The notes under the pieces: model-generated
The model's input: the letters and a program-made list of their open reading frames with translations, nothing else
Database searches by the model: none
Told to the model about the DNA's origin: nothing
Source of the DNA: an uncultured Ulvibacter sp.
GTDB taxonomy: Bacteria > Bacteroidota > Bacteroidia > Flavobacteriales > Flavobacteriaceae
Assembly (NCBI GenBank): GCA_943789105.1
Contig: CALSSW010000001.1
Coordinates: forward strand, 1 to 64,000
Length of the DNA stretch: 64,000 nucleotides
Direction: 5' to 3'
Translations under genes and position numbers: made by a program
Shown here: one piece after another, positions 22,333 through 30,859 of the stretch
Layout: every line of letters begins with the position of its first letter
Numbering within the stretch: position 1 is the stretch's first letter

Positions 22333-22436
22333 GCGCGCAAAACAGATTACATTAAACCTGAAACTTTTTAGGATAATATAATAATTCTTGGAGATAATTT
22401 GTACACCCCCCACTCCAAGTATCGAACTTTTTCTTG

Positions 22437-22586
22437 CAAGATTTGGATAGGTTAAGAGATTTCACTCTACGCTTAAATACGGTTTAAATTTCACTCTTGT
22501 AGTTGTATTTAAAAAGAAATGTTCTATTTTTGAGAGAGATTTAATTAATCATTTAATCACTAATTAATGAAACAATTTTTTACACT
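22437..22586 (+). repeat. 150-bp leader/promoter repeat, copy 1
   Basis: Identical by eye to 25800-25949; includes Bacteroidota-type promoter TTG (22503)-N19-TATTTTTG (22525-22532), 5'UTR and first codons MKQFFT. Confidence 0.9.
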
Positions 22587-24147
22587 ATTAGCGGCGGTAT
22601 TATTTACTGCAACAACTTTAGCCCAAGGAAATTTAACTGTCACCTCTGGGGGTTCTCTAACGGTAAGCGCAACAAATTATTTAACTGCTGCTGGTAACTT
22701 TTCCAACAATGGTGGTACCGTTACTTTAAACTCTACCGCAGATAATTTTTCTTCTCTTATTGTGCAAGGAACTGCAACTGGAGACATCGTTTACAACAGA
22801 TTTGTAAATGTGTATGACGACCTTAATGGTGGTGGTTGGGATTTTGTAGGAGCCCCTACCGGGATGACCATTGCAGATTTTATAACAGCAAATGGATCTA
22901 ACATACAAGTACTTGGTGATGATTATGCATTCGCTCAGTATGATAATGCGACTGGACAGTATACTAGATACGCAACAGCCTCACAAACAGGAAGCTTTAC
23001 ACCTGCACAAGGGTATGCATTGGCAATGTCACCAGAGGATCTACCTCCACCTCCATCAGGTGGCGTACCTGGAACCACAGTAGCCTTTACTGGTGCTATG
23101 GAAACTACATCTCAAAGCATCAATATTGTTAACAATCATGACGGCGCCGGAGGTAGAAGATGGAACTTGGTATCAAATCCTTTCCCTTCATATATATCAG
23201 GAAATACTGCTGCAGGAGTTACTAACTTTATAGATGCAAACAGCACTGTTATTGATAATGAGCGTTTGGCTGTATATGGTTGGAATGGCTCTGATTACGA
23301 TATTTACAACCAGCTTTCAGGTGGTTTTTCAATAGCTCCTGGTCAAGGATTTTGGGTAGCTGCAGCAAGCACGTCAGATGCCGCTCTTGATTTTACAGCT
23401 GCTATGCGTACTTCTATAGGAACTGGAGATTTTGTTTCAGGACCACAGCTACTTACTTACAATTTAGGATTAAAGCTTTACAATGGTGAGATAGAAAGAG
23501 CAGCAACCAATTTCTACTTTAGAGATGGTCTTACCCTAGGTCTTGATCCTGGGTATGATGCAGCAGCATACAACCAGTCAACAAAACTAAGTTCAAGACT
23601 GGCCCAAGGAAGCCAAGAAACAGCATTTGCTATAAATGCTATGGATATTGATGATTTGCAAAACACTAGAGTGCCGCTAGAGATAAGACAAAATGCAGGA
23701 CAGGCCTTCAGCATTAGTATTGCAGATATGGAACTGCCTCAAGATATCTCTGTATATCTAGAAGATACCTTAAACGGTACCCTTACTTCACTAAAAGACG
23801 GAGACTTTGAGCTAACGGCTCAAAGCGATCTTAGCGGTATAGATAGATTCTTTATTGTCTTTAAAGACAATAGCGTACTCTCTAGTGGAGATAACCTTGG
23901 TATAAACACGCTAAATGTATATAAAGCAAATACAGAAAACTTTGTAACTATAGCAGGTATAACGCCAAGTCTTGGTAAACTGGATGTTACGCTGTATTCT
24001 ATGCTAGGGCAAACAGTACTAGAAAAAGCATTAAACCAAACAACAACAACCCAGAGAGTATCTACAGAAGGCCTAGCAAGCGGTTTATATGTTGTACAAA
24101 TAAGGTCAGGAAATCAAATATTTAACAAAAAAATAATTATAAAATAA
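22567..24147 (+). CDS. Secreted protein with T9SS C-terminal sorting domain
   Basis: Signal peptide MKQFFTLLAAVLFTATTLAQ; C-term VTLYSMLGQTVLEKAL...GLASGLYVVQIRSGNQIFNKKIIIK. Confidence 0.88.
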   Translation: MKQFFTLLAAVLFTATTLAQGNLTVTSGGSLTVSATNYLTAAGNFSNNGGTVTLNSTADNFSSLIVQGTATGDIVYNRFVNVYDDLNGGGWDFVGAPTGMTIADFITANGSNIQVLGDDYAFAQYDNATGQYTRYATASQTGSFTPAQGYALAMSPEDLPPPPSGGVPGTTVAFTGAMETTSQSINIVNNHDGAGGRRWNLVSNPFPSYISGNTAAGVTNFIDANSTVIDNERLAVYGWNGSDYDIYNQLSGGFSIAPGQGFWVAAASTSDAALDFTAAMRTSIGTGDFVSGPQLLTYNLGLKLYNGEIERAATNFYFRDGLTLGLDPGYDAAAYNQSTKLSSRLAQGSQETAFAINAMDIDDLQNTRVPLEIRQNAGQAFSISIADMELPQDISVYLEDTLNGTLTSLKDGDFELTAQSDLSGIDRFFIVFKDNSVLSSGDNLGINTLNVYKANTENFVTIAGITPSLGKLDVTLYSMLGQTVLEKALNQTTTTQRVSTEGLASGLYVVQIRSGNQIFNKKIIIK

Positions 24148-24173
24148 TTTAGCCTTAATAAACTAATTAACCA

Positions 24174-25562
24174 ATGAAACAATTATTAACACTTTTAGCA
24201 GCAGTATTACTAACTGCAACAACGTATGCCCAAGTGGGTATAAACACAGAAAATCCAGATCCATCTTCGGCATTAGACATTAACTCTACCACAGGGGGTT
24301 TGTTAACGCCAAGAATGACCAACCAGGAGCGTCTTGATATTCAAGACCCAGCTGTAGGATTACTTGTTTACCAAACAGATGGTACAGCGGGTTTTTATTA
24401 TCATAATGGAACTAGTTGGGCTGCGGTAAGTGGTTCTGGAGGGTCTGACACCAATTGGTTAGATGATGGTACAGGTAATATCTCTAATTCTAATACAGGA
24501 AGTGTTAATGTTAATAGTGTTTTAAATGCCAATGGTGGTATTGTTAATTCAGACATTACGGCATCTAGTTCATTATTTGCTACATCAACGGGTACAACTA
24601 CCTTAGGAGGTGGCGCTGTAGATGTAAGTGCTCTTGGAGCTACCACAACTATTAAAGGAGATTTGGTAGTAGATGGTTCTTTTACAGGAGATGTAACAGC
24701 TACAAGTGTAGAAAATGGTGTGTATACCATAGGAGGTCAAACAATCGCTGGCACTAAAAATTTTACTGATGATTTATTTTCTACTGGAGATTTTTGGAAT
24801 GAAGGAATTATGCATTCTTTTGGGGAAATAAGATCTTTTGATACTATAAATTCTTATGGTGTTTTAAATGCCAATGGTGGTATTGTTAATTCAGACATTA
24901 CGGCATCTAGTTCATTATTTGCTACATCAACGGGTACAACTACCTTAGGAGGTGGTGCTGTAGATGTAAGTGCCCTTGGAGCTACCACAACTATTAAAGG
25001 AGATTTGGTAGTAGATGGTTCTTTTACAGGAGATGTAACAGCTACAAGTGTAGAAAATGGTGTGTATACCATAGGAGATCAAACAATCGCTGGCACTAAA
25101 ACTTTTAGTGATGATTTAATTTCTATGGATATGCTAAGAAGTGATGGTGTTCTAGAAAATAATGGCCTATTAATATCTCCAGGTACTATAAATTCTATGG
25201 GTAACTTCTATGGACAAACGTTGCACGCTAATGAATATATCACCACCTCAGATAGACGCCTTAAGAACAATATTAAACCAATGACAAAGGCTATAGATAA
25301 AGTTATGGCGCTAAACCCAGTAAGCTACAACAAGAAAAAATCAATTTCTGACAGTGAGTATGTTATTCAAGAAAATGGATTTATAGCCCAAGAGTTACAA
25401 AAAGTAATGCCAAAATTGGTAAAAGTTGGAACAGATAAGGATAAAACACTGTCTGTGAATTATTCAGGAATAATCCCAGTGCTTACCAAGGCCATACAAG
25501 AGCAGCAAAAGGAAATTGAAGAGCTAAAGCAATTGGTTAAAAAATTACTCTCTTCAAAATAG
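24174..25562 (+). CDS. Tail-fibre-like surface protein with C-terminal S74 intramolecular chaperone domain
   Basis: MKQLLTLLAAVLLTATTYAQVGINTENPDPSSALDI...; C-term TSDRRLKNNIKPMTKAIDKVMALNPVSYNKK...NGFIAQELQKVMP. Confidence 0.88.
   Translation: MKQLLTLLAAVLLTATTYAQVGINTENPDPSSALDINSTTGGLLTPRMTNQERLDIQDPAVGLLVYQTDGTAGFYYHNGTSWAAVSGSGGSDTNWLDDGTGNISNSNTGSVNVNSVLNANGGIVNSDITASSSLFATSTGTTTLGGGAVDVSALGATTTIKGDLVVDGSFTGDVTATSVENGVYTIGGQTIAGTKNFTDDLFSTGDFWNEGIMHSFGEIRSFDTINSYGVLNANGGIVNSDITASSSLFATSTGTTTLGGGAVDVSALGATTTIKGDLVVDGSFTGDVTATSVENGVYTIGDQTIAGTKTFSDDLISMDMLRSDGVLENNGLLISPGTINSMGNFYGQTLHANEYITTSDRRLKNNIKPMTKAIDKVMALNPVSYNKKKSISDSEYVIQENGFIAQELQKVMPKLVKVGTDKDKTLSVNYSGIIPVLTKAIQEQQKEIEELKQLVKKLLSSK
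24517..24776 (+). repeat. 260-bp internal direct repeat, copy 1
   Basis: Matches 24859-25118 at an offset of 342 bp (114 codons) with about 5 mismatches by eye. Confidence 0.9.
24859..25118 (+). repeat. 260-bp internal direct repeat, copy 2
   Basis: See copy 1 at 24517-24776. Confidence 0.9.
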
Positions 25563-25620
25563 AAACTATTAAAAAGAAAGATTTTTATCAAAGCCCTTTC
25601 ATAAATGTTGGGGCTTTTTA

Positions 25621-25767
25621 ATTATTTATCAATTTAGCGTAGCGATCTCACAAACACCTTTCAAGAAAATAACAATGGGTGCGTAATTTAATAAGTGCCG
25701 CGTAAGCGGCCGAGTAAAAAAAATAAATCCCCAAGAATAATAATTTATTCTTGGGGATAAATTGTAC
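25621..25767 (+). repeat. 147-bp trailer repeat, copy 1 (contains GCCGC-GTAA-GCGGC and 14-bp-arm terminator-like hairpin)
   Basis: Ungapped alignment to 26719-26865 with 12 differences; hairpin arms 25727-25740 / 25745-25758. Confidence 0.9.
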
Positions 25768-25799
25768 ACAACGTACTCCAATTATCGAACTTATTCTTA

Positions 25800-25949
25800 C
25801 AAGATTTGGATAGGTTAAGAGATTTCACTCTACGCTTAAATACGGTTTAAATTTCACTCTTGTAGTTGTATTTAAAAAGAAATGTTCTATTTTTGAGAGA
25901 GATTTAATTAATCATTTAATCACTAATTAATGAAACAATTTTTTACACT
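25800..25949 (+). repeat. 150-bp leader/promoter repeat, copy 2
   Basis: Identical by eye to 22437-22586; promoter TTG 25866-N19-TATTTTTG 25888-25895. Confidence 0.9.
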
Positions 25950-26711
25950 TTTAGCAGCAGTATTACTAACTGCAACAACCTATGCTCAAATAGGTATTAA
26001 TAATGAAAACCCAGATGCTTCTGCGGCTTTAGATATTACTTCTACTACGGGAGGGTTACTGCCACCACGTATGACAACTACCCAGCGTGATGCGATTAGT
26101 GCTGCAAAAGGATTAGTGTTATTTAATACTACTACAAACACACTACAGATTAATGAAGGAGATGCTACAACAGCCAATTGGTTAAGTTTAACTGCTTCTA
26201 CTTGTGGCTTATCAATAGGTGATACCCACCAAGGTGGTATTATCTTTTATTTAGATGGTTCAGGCTGCCATGGATTGGTGGCTGCGCCAAGTGATCAAAG
26301 TACAGGGATTCAGATGGTATGCATGGCAGGTTATACTCGACAGCCTATGCTTATGGAAATGGTATTGGCAGTGGAGAAGGTAATACGTCAAGGAATCAGG
26401 CAGCCAGTGGCATGGAGATGATGGTGATAATTATGCAAGCTCGAATTATGTCAAGATTTAAAATTTCGAGGAGGACAGAAACTGGGATTGGTATTTACCC
26501 TCTAAATACGAGTTAAATCTTATGTATGAAAACATAGGACAAGGAAATGCTCTTGGGCCTGGGGAATGTTGGTAATTTTGCTAGTAGTTCCTACTGGAGT
26601 TCTACGGAGTACGATTAACTTTGACGCGTGGAAACAGAGTTTCTTCAATGGTAGTCAGACCAACGTCATAAGTCAGCGCAGTACTATGTGCGTGCTGTTC
26701 GGGCTTTTTAG
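25930..26711 (+). pseudogene. Decayed secreted protein gene with lectin-fold-like (DUF1566/FISUMP-type) C-terminal segment
   Basis: Intact N-term MKQFFTLLAAVLLTATTYAQIGINNENPDASAALD; domain pieces recovered in different frames: STAYAYGNGIGSGEGNTS, WDWYLPSKYELNLMYENIGQGNA, GNVGNFASSSYWSSTEYD, YYVRAVRAF*. Confidence 0.8.
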
Positions 26712-26718
26712 TTATTTA

Positions 26719-26865
26719 ATTATTTATCAATTTAGCGAAGCGGTCTCACAAACACCTTTCAAGAAAATAAGGAGGGGTGCGTAATTTAATAAATGCCGCG
26801 TAAGCGGCCGAGTAAAAAAAATATATCCCCAAGAATAAATTATTATTCTTGGGGATAATTTGTAC
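26719..26865 (+). repeat. 147-bp trailer repeat, copy 2, abutting tRNA-Leu
   Basis: See copy 1; perfect 15-bp-arm hairpin 26824-26838 / 26843-26857. Confidence 0.9.
26815..26857 (-). terminator. Intrinsic terminator of tRNA-Leu (minus strand)
   Basis: Minus strand: TATCCCCAAGAATAA-TAAT-TTATTCTTGGGGATA followed by TATTTTTTTT. Confidence 0.8.
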
Positions 26866-26944
26866 TCAAGATGGGAATCGAACCCACACTCCCGAAAGAA
26901 CTGGATTTTGAATCCAGCGCGTCTACCAATTCCGCCACTTGAGC
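26863..26944 (-). tRNA. tRNA-Leu (anticodon CAA)
   Basis: Minus strand GCTCAAGTGGCGGAATTGGTAGACGCGCTGGATTCAAAATCCAG...GTGGGTTCGATTCCCATCTTGAGTA; 7-bp acceptor stem, loop TTCAAAA, long variable arm; CCA not encoded. Confidence 0.95.
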
Positions 26945-27074
26945 ATTTAGAGGCTTCAAAAATAAAACAATTTTATAATGCCTTGCGTGTATTGTATTAA
27001 TTATTTCAGAAAAAATAACACTATTTTTGTTACCCGGGTTGGATACCCTACTTTTATACTCTCACATTAAACCC

Positions 27075-27509
27075 ATGAAGCAAGACAAACAAACCACCTA
27101 TGATATTGCCTATTTAAGAATGGCCAGAGAGTGGAGCAAACTCTCCTATTGCAAACGCAAGCAAGTAGGGGCTCTTATTGTTAAAGACAAGATGATTATC
27201 AGTGACGGCTACAACGGTACCCCAACAGGTTTTGAGAATGTTTGTGAGGATGACCACGGAGACACTAATTGGTATGTACTCCACGCAGAGGCAAACGCTA
27301 TATTAAAAGTAGCAGGCTCTACCCAATCTTGCAAAGATGCCACACTATATATTACCATGTCCCCATGTAAAGAGTGTAGCAAGCTCATACACCAATCTGG
27401 CATTAAGAGAGTTGTTTACCACTTAGGCTATAAAGATGCCAGCGGATTGAAATTTTTAGAAAAAGCAGGCGTTAGTATTACACACATCCCAAGTTTAGAA
27501 AACCAGTAG
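27075..27509 (+). CDS. Deoxycytidylate/cytidine deaminase family protein
   Basis: VLHAEANAI and SPCKECSKLI zinc motifs; YLRMAREWSKLSYCKRKQVGALIVKD. Confidence 0.88.
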   Translation: MKQDKQTTYDIAYLRMAREWSKLSYCKRKQVGALIVKDKMIISDGYNGTPTGFENVCEDDHGDTNWYVLHAEANAILKVAGSTQSCKDATLYITMSPCKECSKLIHQSGIKRVVYHLGYKDASGLKFLEKAGVSITHIPSLENQ

Positions 27510-27513
27510 CACT

Positions 27514-29113
27514 ATGCCTGTCCAGAAAAAATACATTCCTTTACTTCTAGGAGTTGCTGTTGCCGTAGGGATTTTTCTTGGCGCAAGACTAAATTTTACT
27601 ACCGTAAGTGACACGCTGTTTTCTTCCAACTCAAAAAAAGAAAAGCTCAACAGGCTTATAGACTTTATAGACTTTGAGTATGTAGATAAGGTAAATACAG
27701 ACAGCATCGTAGATATTACCGTAAACAGCATCCTTGAAAATCTGGATCCACACTCTGTGTATATCCCATCAAAAAGCTATGAAGATGCTGCAAGTGATAT
27801 GCGCGGAAATTTTATTGGTATTGGTATTAGTTTTTACCAACACCAAGATAGTATTGCCGTGATACGCACCATCGAAGACGGTCCTGCACAAAAGGCTGGC
27901 ATCCATAGCTGGAGACAGAATACTATACGCAGATACCATACCCTTGTTTGGCAAGGGTCTAAACAGGTATGATGTTGTCTCTCAACTTAAAGGCACCCGC
28001 AATAGTAAGGTTTCCCTTAAAATAAAAAGAAAAAACCAAGACAGCCTTTTAACTGTAAAAGTAACCCGGCAAAAAATACCGCTGGTTAGCCTTGATGCTG
28101 CCTACCTTCTTACCGATGCTATAGGGTATATCAAACTCAACCGTTTTGCAGAGCCTACCTATAGTGAGTTTAAAAAAGCACTGACAGCTCTCATTGATCA
28201 AGGCGCCACCAAATTAGTGCTAGATTTAAGAGATAACCCAGGGGGGTACATATCATCTGCCCAGGCTATTGTAGATGAGTTTTTACAAGACAACACCCTG
28301 ATACTTATCACCAAAAACAAAAATGGCAAACAAGAAAAAACCTATGCAACAAATAAAGGCAGCTTTAAAACCGGTAGCCTATATGTGTTAATTAACGAGA
28401 ACTCTGCCTCTGCCAGCGAAATTGTAGCAGGCGCCCTGCAAGACAACGATAAAGGGGTTATTATTGGCCGCCGCTCTTTTGGTAAAGGACTTGTGCAGCG
28501 CGAGATGGCCCTTGGAGATGGTAGCGCCGTGCGTCTTACCATTGCTAGATATTACACCCCAACAGGAAGATCTATTCAAAAACCCTACGATAAGGGCAAT
28601 GACGCCTATTACAGTGAGTATGAGTCTAGGTATGTAAACGGGGAGCTGCAAAGTCTAGACAGTATCGTAGTTAATGATTCTTTGCGTTTTGTTACTCCAA
28701 AAGGAAAGGTAGTATATGGCGGGGGAGGGATTATCCCAGATGTGTTTGTGGGTAAAGATACCACTCAAGAGTATCAGGCCATTAGTTATATCTCAAATAA
28801 TGGCTTTATGAGTTATTTTGCCTTTGAGTACCTAGACACCCACCGCCAAGATTTTAAAGGGCAAACCCAGCAAGATTTTATAGATAATTACACGGTTTCT
28901 AAGGCTACATTGCAGGCTTTTTTAAGCTATGCAAACATCACAGAGCTTACTACTTTTAAAGGCTACACCCCCCGTCTTAAACTCCTTATTAAGGCCACTC
29001 TAGCCCGGCAATTATACGGCACCCAGGCCTATGAGATGATTTTAAATAGCCAAGACCCTATGATTAAAAAAGTATTAGAACTTCAACAAAGGCTTGCTGT
29101 TACAGATCAGTAA
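27514..29113 (+). pseudogene. S41-family C-terminal processing peptidase with one extra nucleotide (frameshift or sequencing error)
   Basis: ORFs 27514..27972 and 27944..29113 join as ...AQKAGI[+1 nt ~27904]IAGDRILYADTIPLFGKGLNRYDVV...; S41 core NSASASEIVAGALQDNDKGVIIGRRSFGKGLVQ. Confidence 0.85.
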
Positions 29114-29115
29114 AA

Positions 29116-29319
29116 CTAGTTTTGCTGTCTTGCTTTTTCTGAAATTTTCTTAGACACCAGTAAAATACTCAGCATCACACCAACGCAGGCTGCTGCAAGA
29201 GTGCAAATAGCTGCTGTGGTACTATCTTTTTCAAAGGGGGCAGAGAAATCTATGTTTGTGATGTTAAAAACCATCATAAAAATAGAAATAGCCAGTAATA
29301 TATAAATGAAAATTTTCAT
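29116..29319 (-). CDS. Small two-TM membrane protein
   Basis: 67 aa hydrophobic ORF, gene-dense context. Confidence 0.6.
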   Translation of the reverse strand: MKIFIYILLAISIFMMVFNITNIDFSAPFEKDSTTAAICTLAAACVGVMLSILLVSKKISEKARQQN

Positions 29320-29355
29320 GAACTCTGCGGGTATTATGTTGCTACAAAAATACGC

Positions 29356-29937
29356 CTAATTGAATAACTCTTGAATATTTGAGGTAAATAATTTTACTGC
29401 AATGGCAAGTAAAATTACACCAAATACTTTCTCAATAATCTTAATTCCGTTTTTACCCAGAAAGCCTTGAAGTTTATTAGAGGTTTTCAAGACAATATAA
29501 ACCACCACCACATTTACCAAAATAGCAATAATGATGTTCTCTAAGGCGTATTCTGCGCGCAAAGATAATAAGGTAGTTAAACTTCCAGGACCTGCCACAA
29601 TAGGGAAGGCTATTGGAAACACCGTTGCCATCTCTAGGTTAGACTCATCTTGTTTAAATAAAGTAACCCCTAAGACCATTTCTAAGGCAATAAAAAATAA
29701 AATGAGTGATCCTGCAACCGCAAATTCATTTACATTAATACCAATAAGGTTTAGGATTTCTTCTCCAATAAACAAGAAAATAATAAGAACAAAGGCCGCA
29801 ATAATGGAGGCTCTTCCACTTTTTATAGTACCGTTTTTCTCCCGCAAAGAAATAATGATAGGAATACTACCCACAATATCTATTACAGCAAACAATACCA
29901 TTGTTGCCGTTGCAATTTCTTTAAAATTAAAACTCAT
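29356..29937 (-). CDS. MarC family integral membrane protein
   Basis: AVIDIVGSIPIIISL, VFPIAFPIVAGPGSLTTLLSL. Confidence 0.88.
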   Translation of the reverse strand: MSFNFKEIATATMVLFAVIDIVGSIPIIISLREKNGTIKSGRASIIAAFVLIIFLFIGEEILNLIGINVNEFAVAGSLILFFIALEMVLGVTLFKQDESNLEMATVFPIAFPIVAGPGSLTTLLSLRAEYALENIIIAILVNVVVVYIVLKTSNKLQGFLGKNGIKIIEKVFGVILLAIAVKLFTSNIQELFN

Positions 29938-30060
29938 AATACCTATCTTTAGGGTGCAAAATTAGGAATTTAAAAACTAGCGCATGGTTTTTTGTAGCAT
30001 TATGTCACCCCGAGGCTTAATTTTTCAAAAGCACCTATTAAAACATGTATATTTGCGAGC

Positions 30061-30627
30061 ATGTTTCAACTAGGAAAAACCATCGTATCTGAGGATATCA
30101 TAGAAAAAGACTTTGTCTGTAATTTAGGAGCCTGTAAGGGTGAGTGTTGCATCTCTGGCGCTGCAGGAGCTCCCGTTACTAAGGATGAAGTTACTATATT
30201 AAAAGACATCTACCCAAAGGTAAAACCATTTTTACGCCCAGAGGGTATTGCTGCCATAGATAAGCAAGGCACACACGTGCTTAGCACTACAAACGAGCTA
30301 GAAACCCCCTTGGTACATCAAAAAGAATGTGCCTATGTAACCTTCTCTGAAAACGGTACTGCTGGCTGCGGCATAGAAGATGCCCATAACGCAGGAGTCA
30401 TAGATTTTAAAAAACCCATTTCATGTCATTTATATCCTGTTAGAGTCCAGGATTACAGTGAGTTTTCTGCAGTAAATTATCACAAATGGCCAATTTGTGA
30501 TGATGCCTGTACTCTGGGAAATGAGCTTAAAGTGCCTGTGTATAAATTTGTAAAAGAAGCTCTTGTTAGAAAATTTGGACCACATTGGTATGCAGCCCTT
30601 GAGAAAGTAGCAAGCTCTCTCTCTTAG
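30061..30627 (+). CDS. DUF3109 family Cys-rich protein
   Basis: CNLGACKGECCISGAAGAPV...ISCHLYPVRV. Confidence 0.8.
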   Translation: MFQLGKTIVSEDIIEKDFVCNLGACKGECCISGAAGAPVTKDEVTILKDIYPKVKPFLRPEGIAAIDKQGTHVLSTTNELETPLVHQKECAYVTFSENGTAGCGIEDAHNAGVIDFKKPISCHLYPVRVQDYSEFSAVNYHKWPICDDACTLGNELKVPVYKFVKEALVRKFGPHWYAALEKVASSLS

Positions 30628-30779
30628 CACATTTTTTACTGTAGCTTAAAAAAATCAGTCAAAAACCAACAAGCCAACCTTAAAATTTGTTTTATTACAA
30701 AAAGGTGTTGTTTTTAAAATCATTTTTTATAAATCTGCTTTTTTTTTTAAAAAATATGTTAAAGTTTTTTCTAAAATAT

Positions 30780-30859
30780 GTTGAAAAAACATCTTGTTAA
30801 AACAAGGGTGAAAGTGCCCTTAAACTACCGCTGTATCAACTCTGGTTAGGCTTTTCAAC
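30780..30859 (+). other. Candidate structured leader upstream of nrdB
   Basis: Closing inverted repeat GTTGAAAA (30780-30787) / TTTTCAAC (30852-30859) enclosing hairpins AAGGGTG-AAAG-TGCCCTT and CTACC...GGTTAG. Confidence 0.4.

Noticed and set aside
24401-25072. Two near-identical minus-strand ORFs (24401..24730 and 24854..25072)
   Set aside because: Antisense shadows of the 260-bp repeat inside the S74 protein gene; no promoter or plausible protein features.
24174-25562. Prophage (S74 tail-spike domain)
   Set aside because: No capsid, terminase, portal or integrase genes nearby; S74-domain proteins with signal peptides also occur as Bacteroidota surface proteins.
26220-26711. Diversity-generating retroelement variable region (lectin-fold C-terminus)
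   Set aside because: No reverse transcriptase or template repeat in the window, and differences are frameshifts, not A-to-N substitutions.
22385-26865. Classical integron with attC sites
   Set aside because: No integrase in the window, no attC core sites recognised, and cassettes carry their own promoters; only the array-like architecture is similar.
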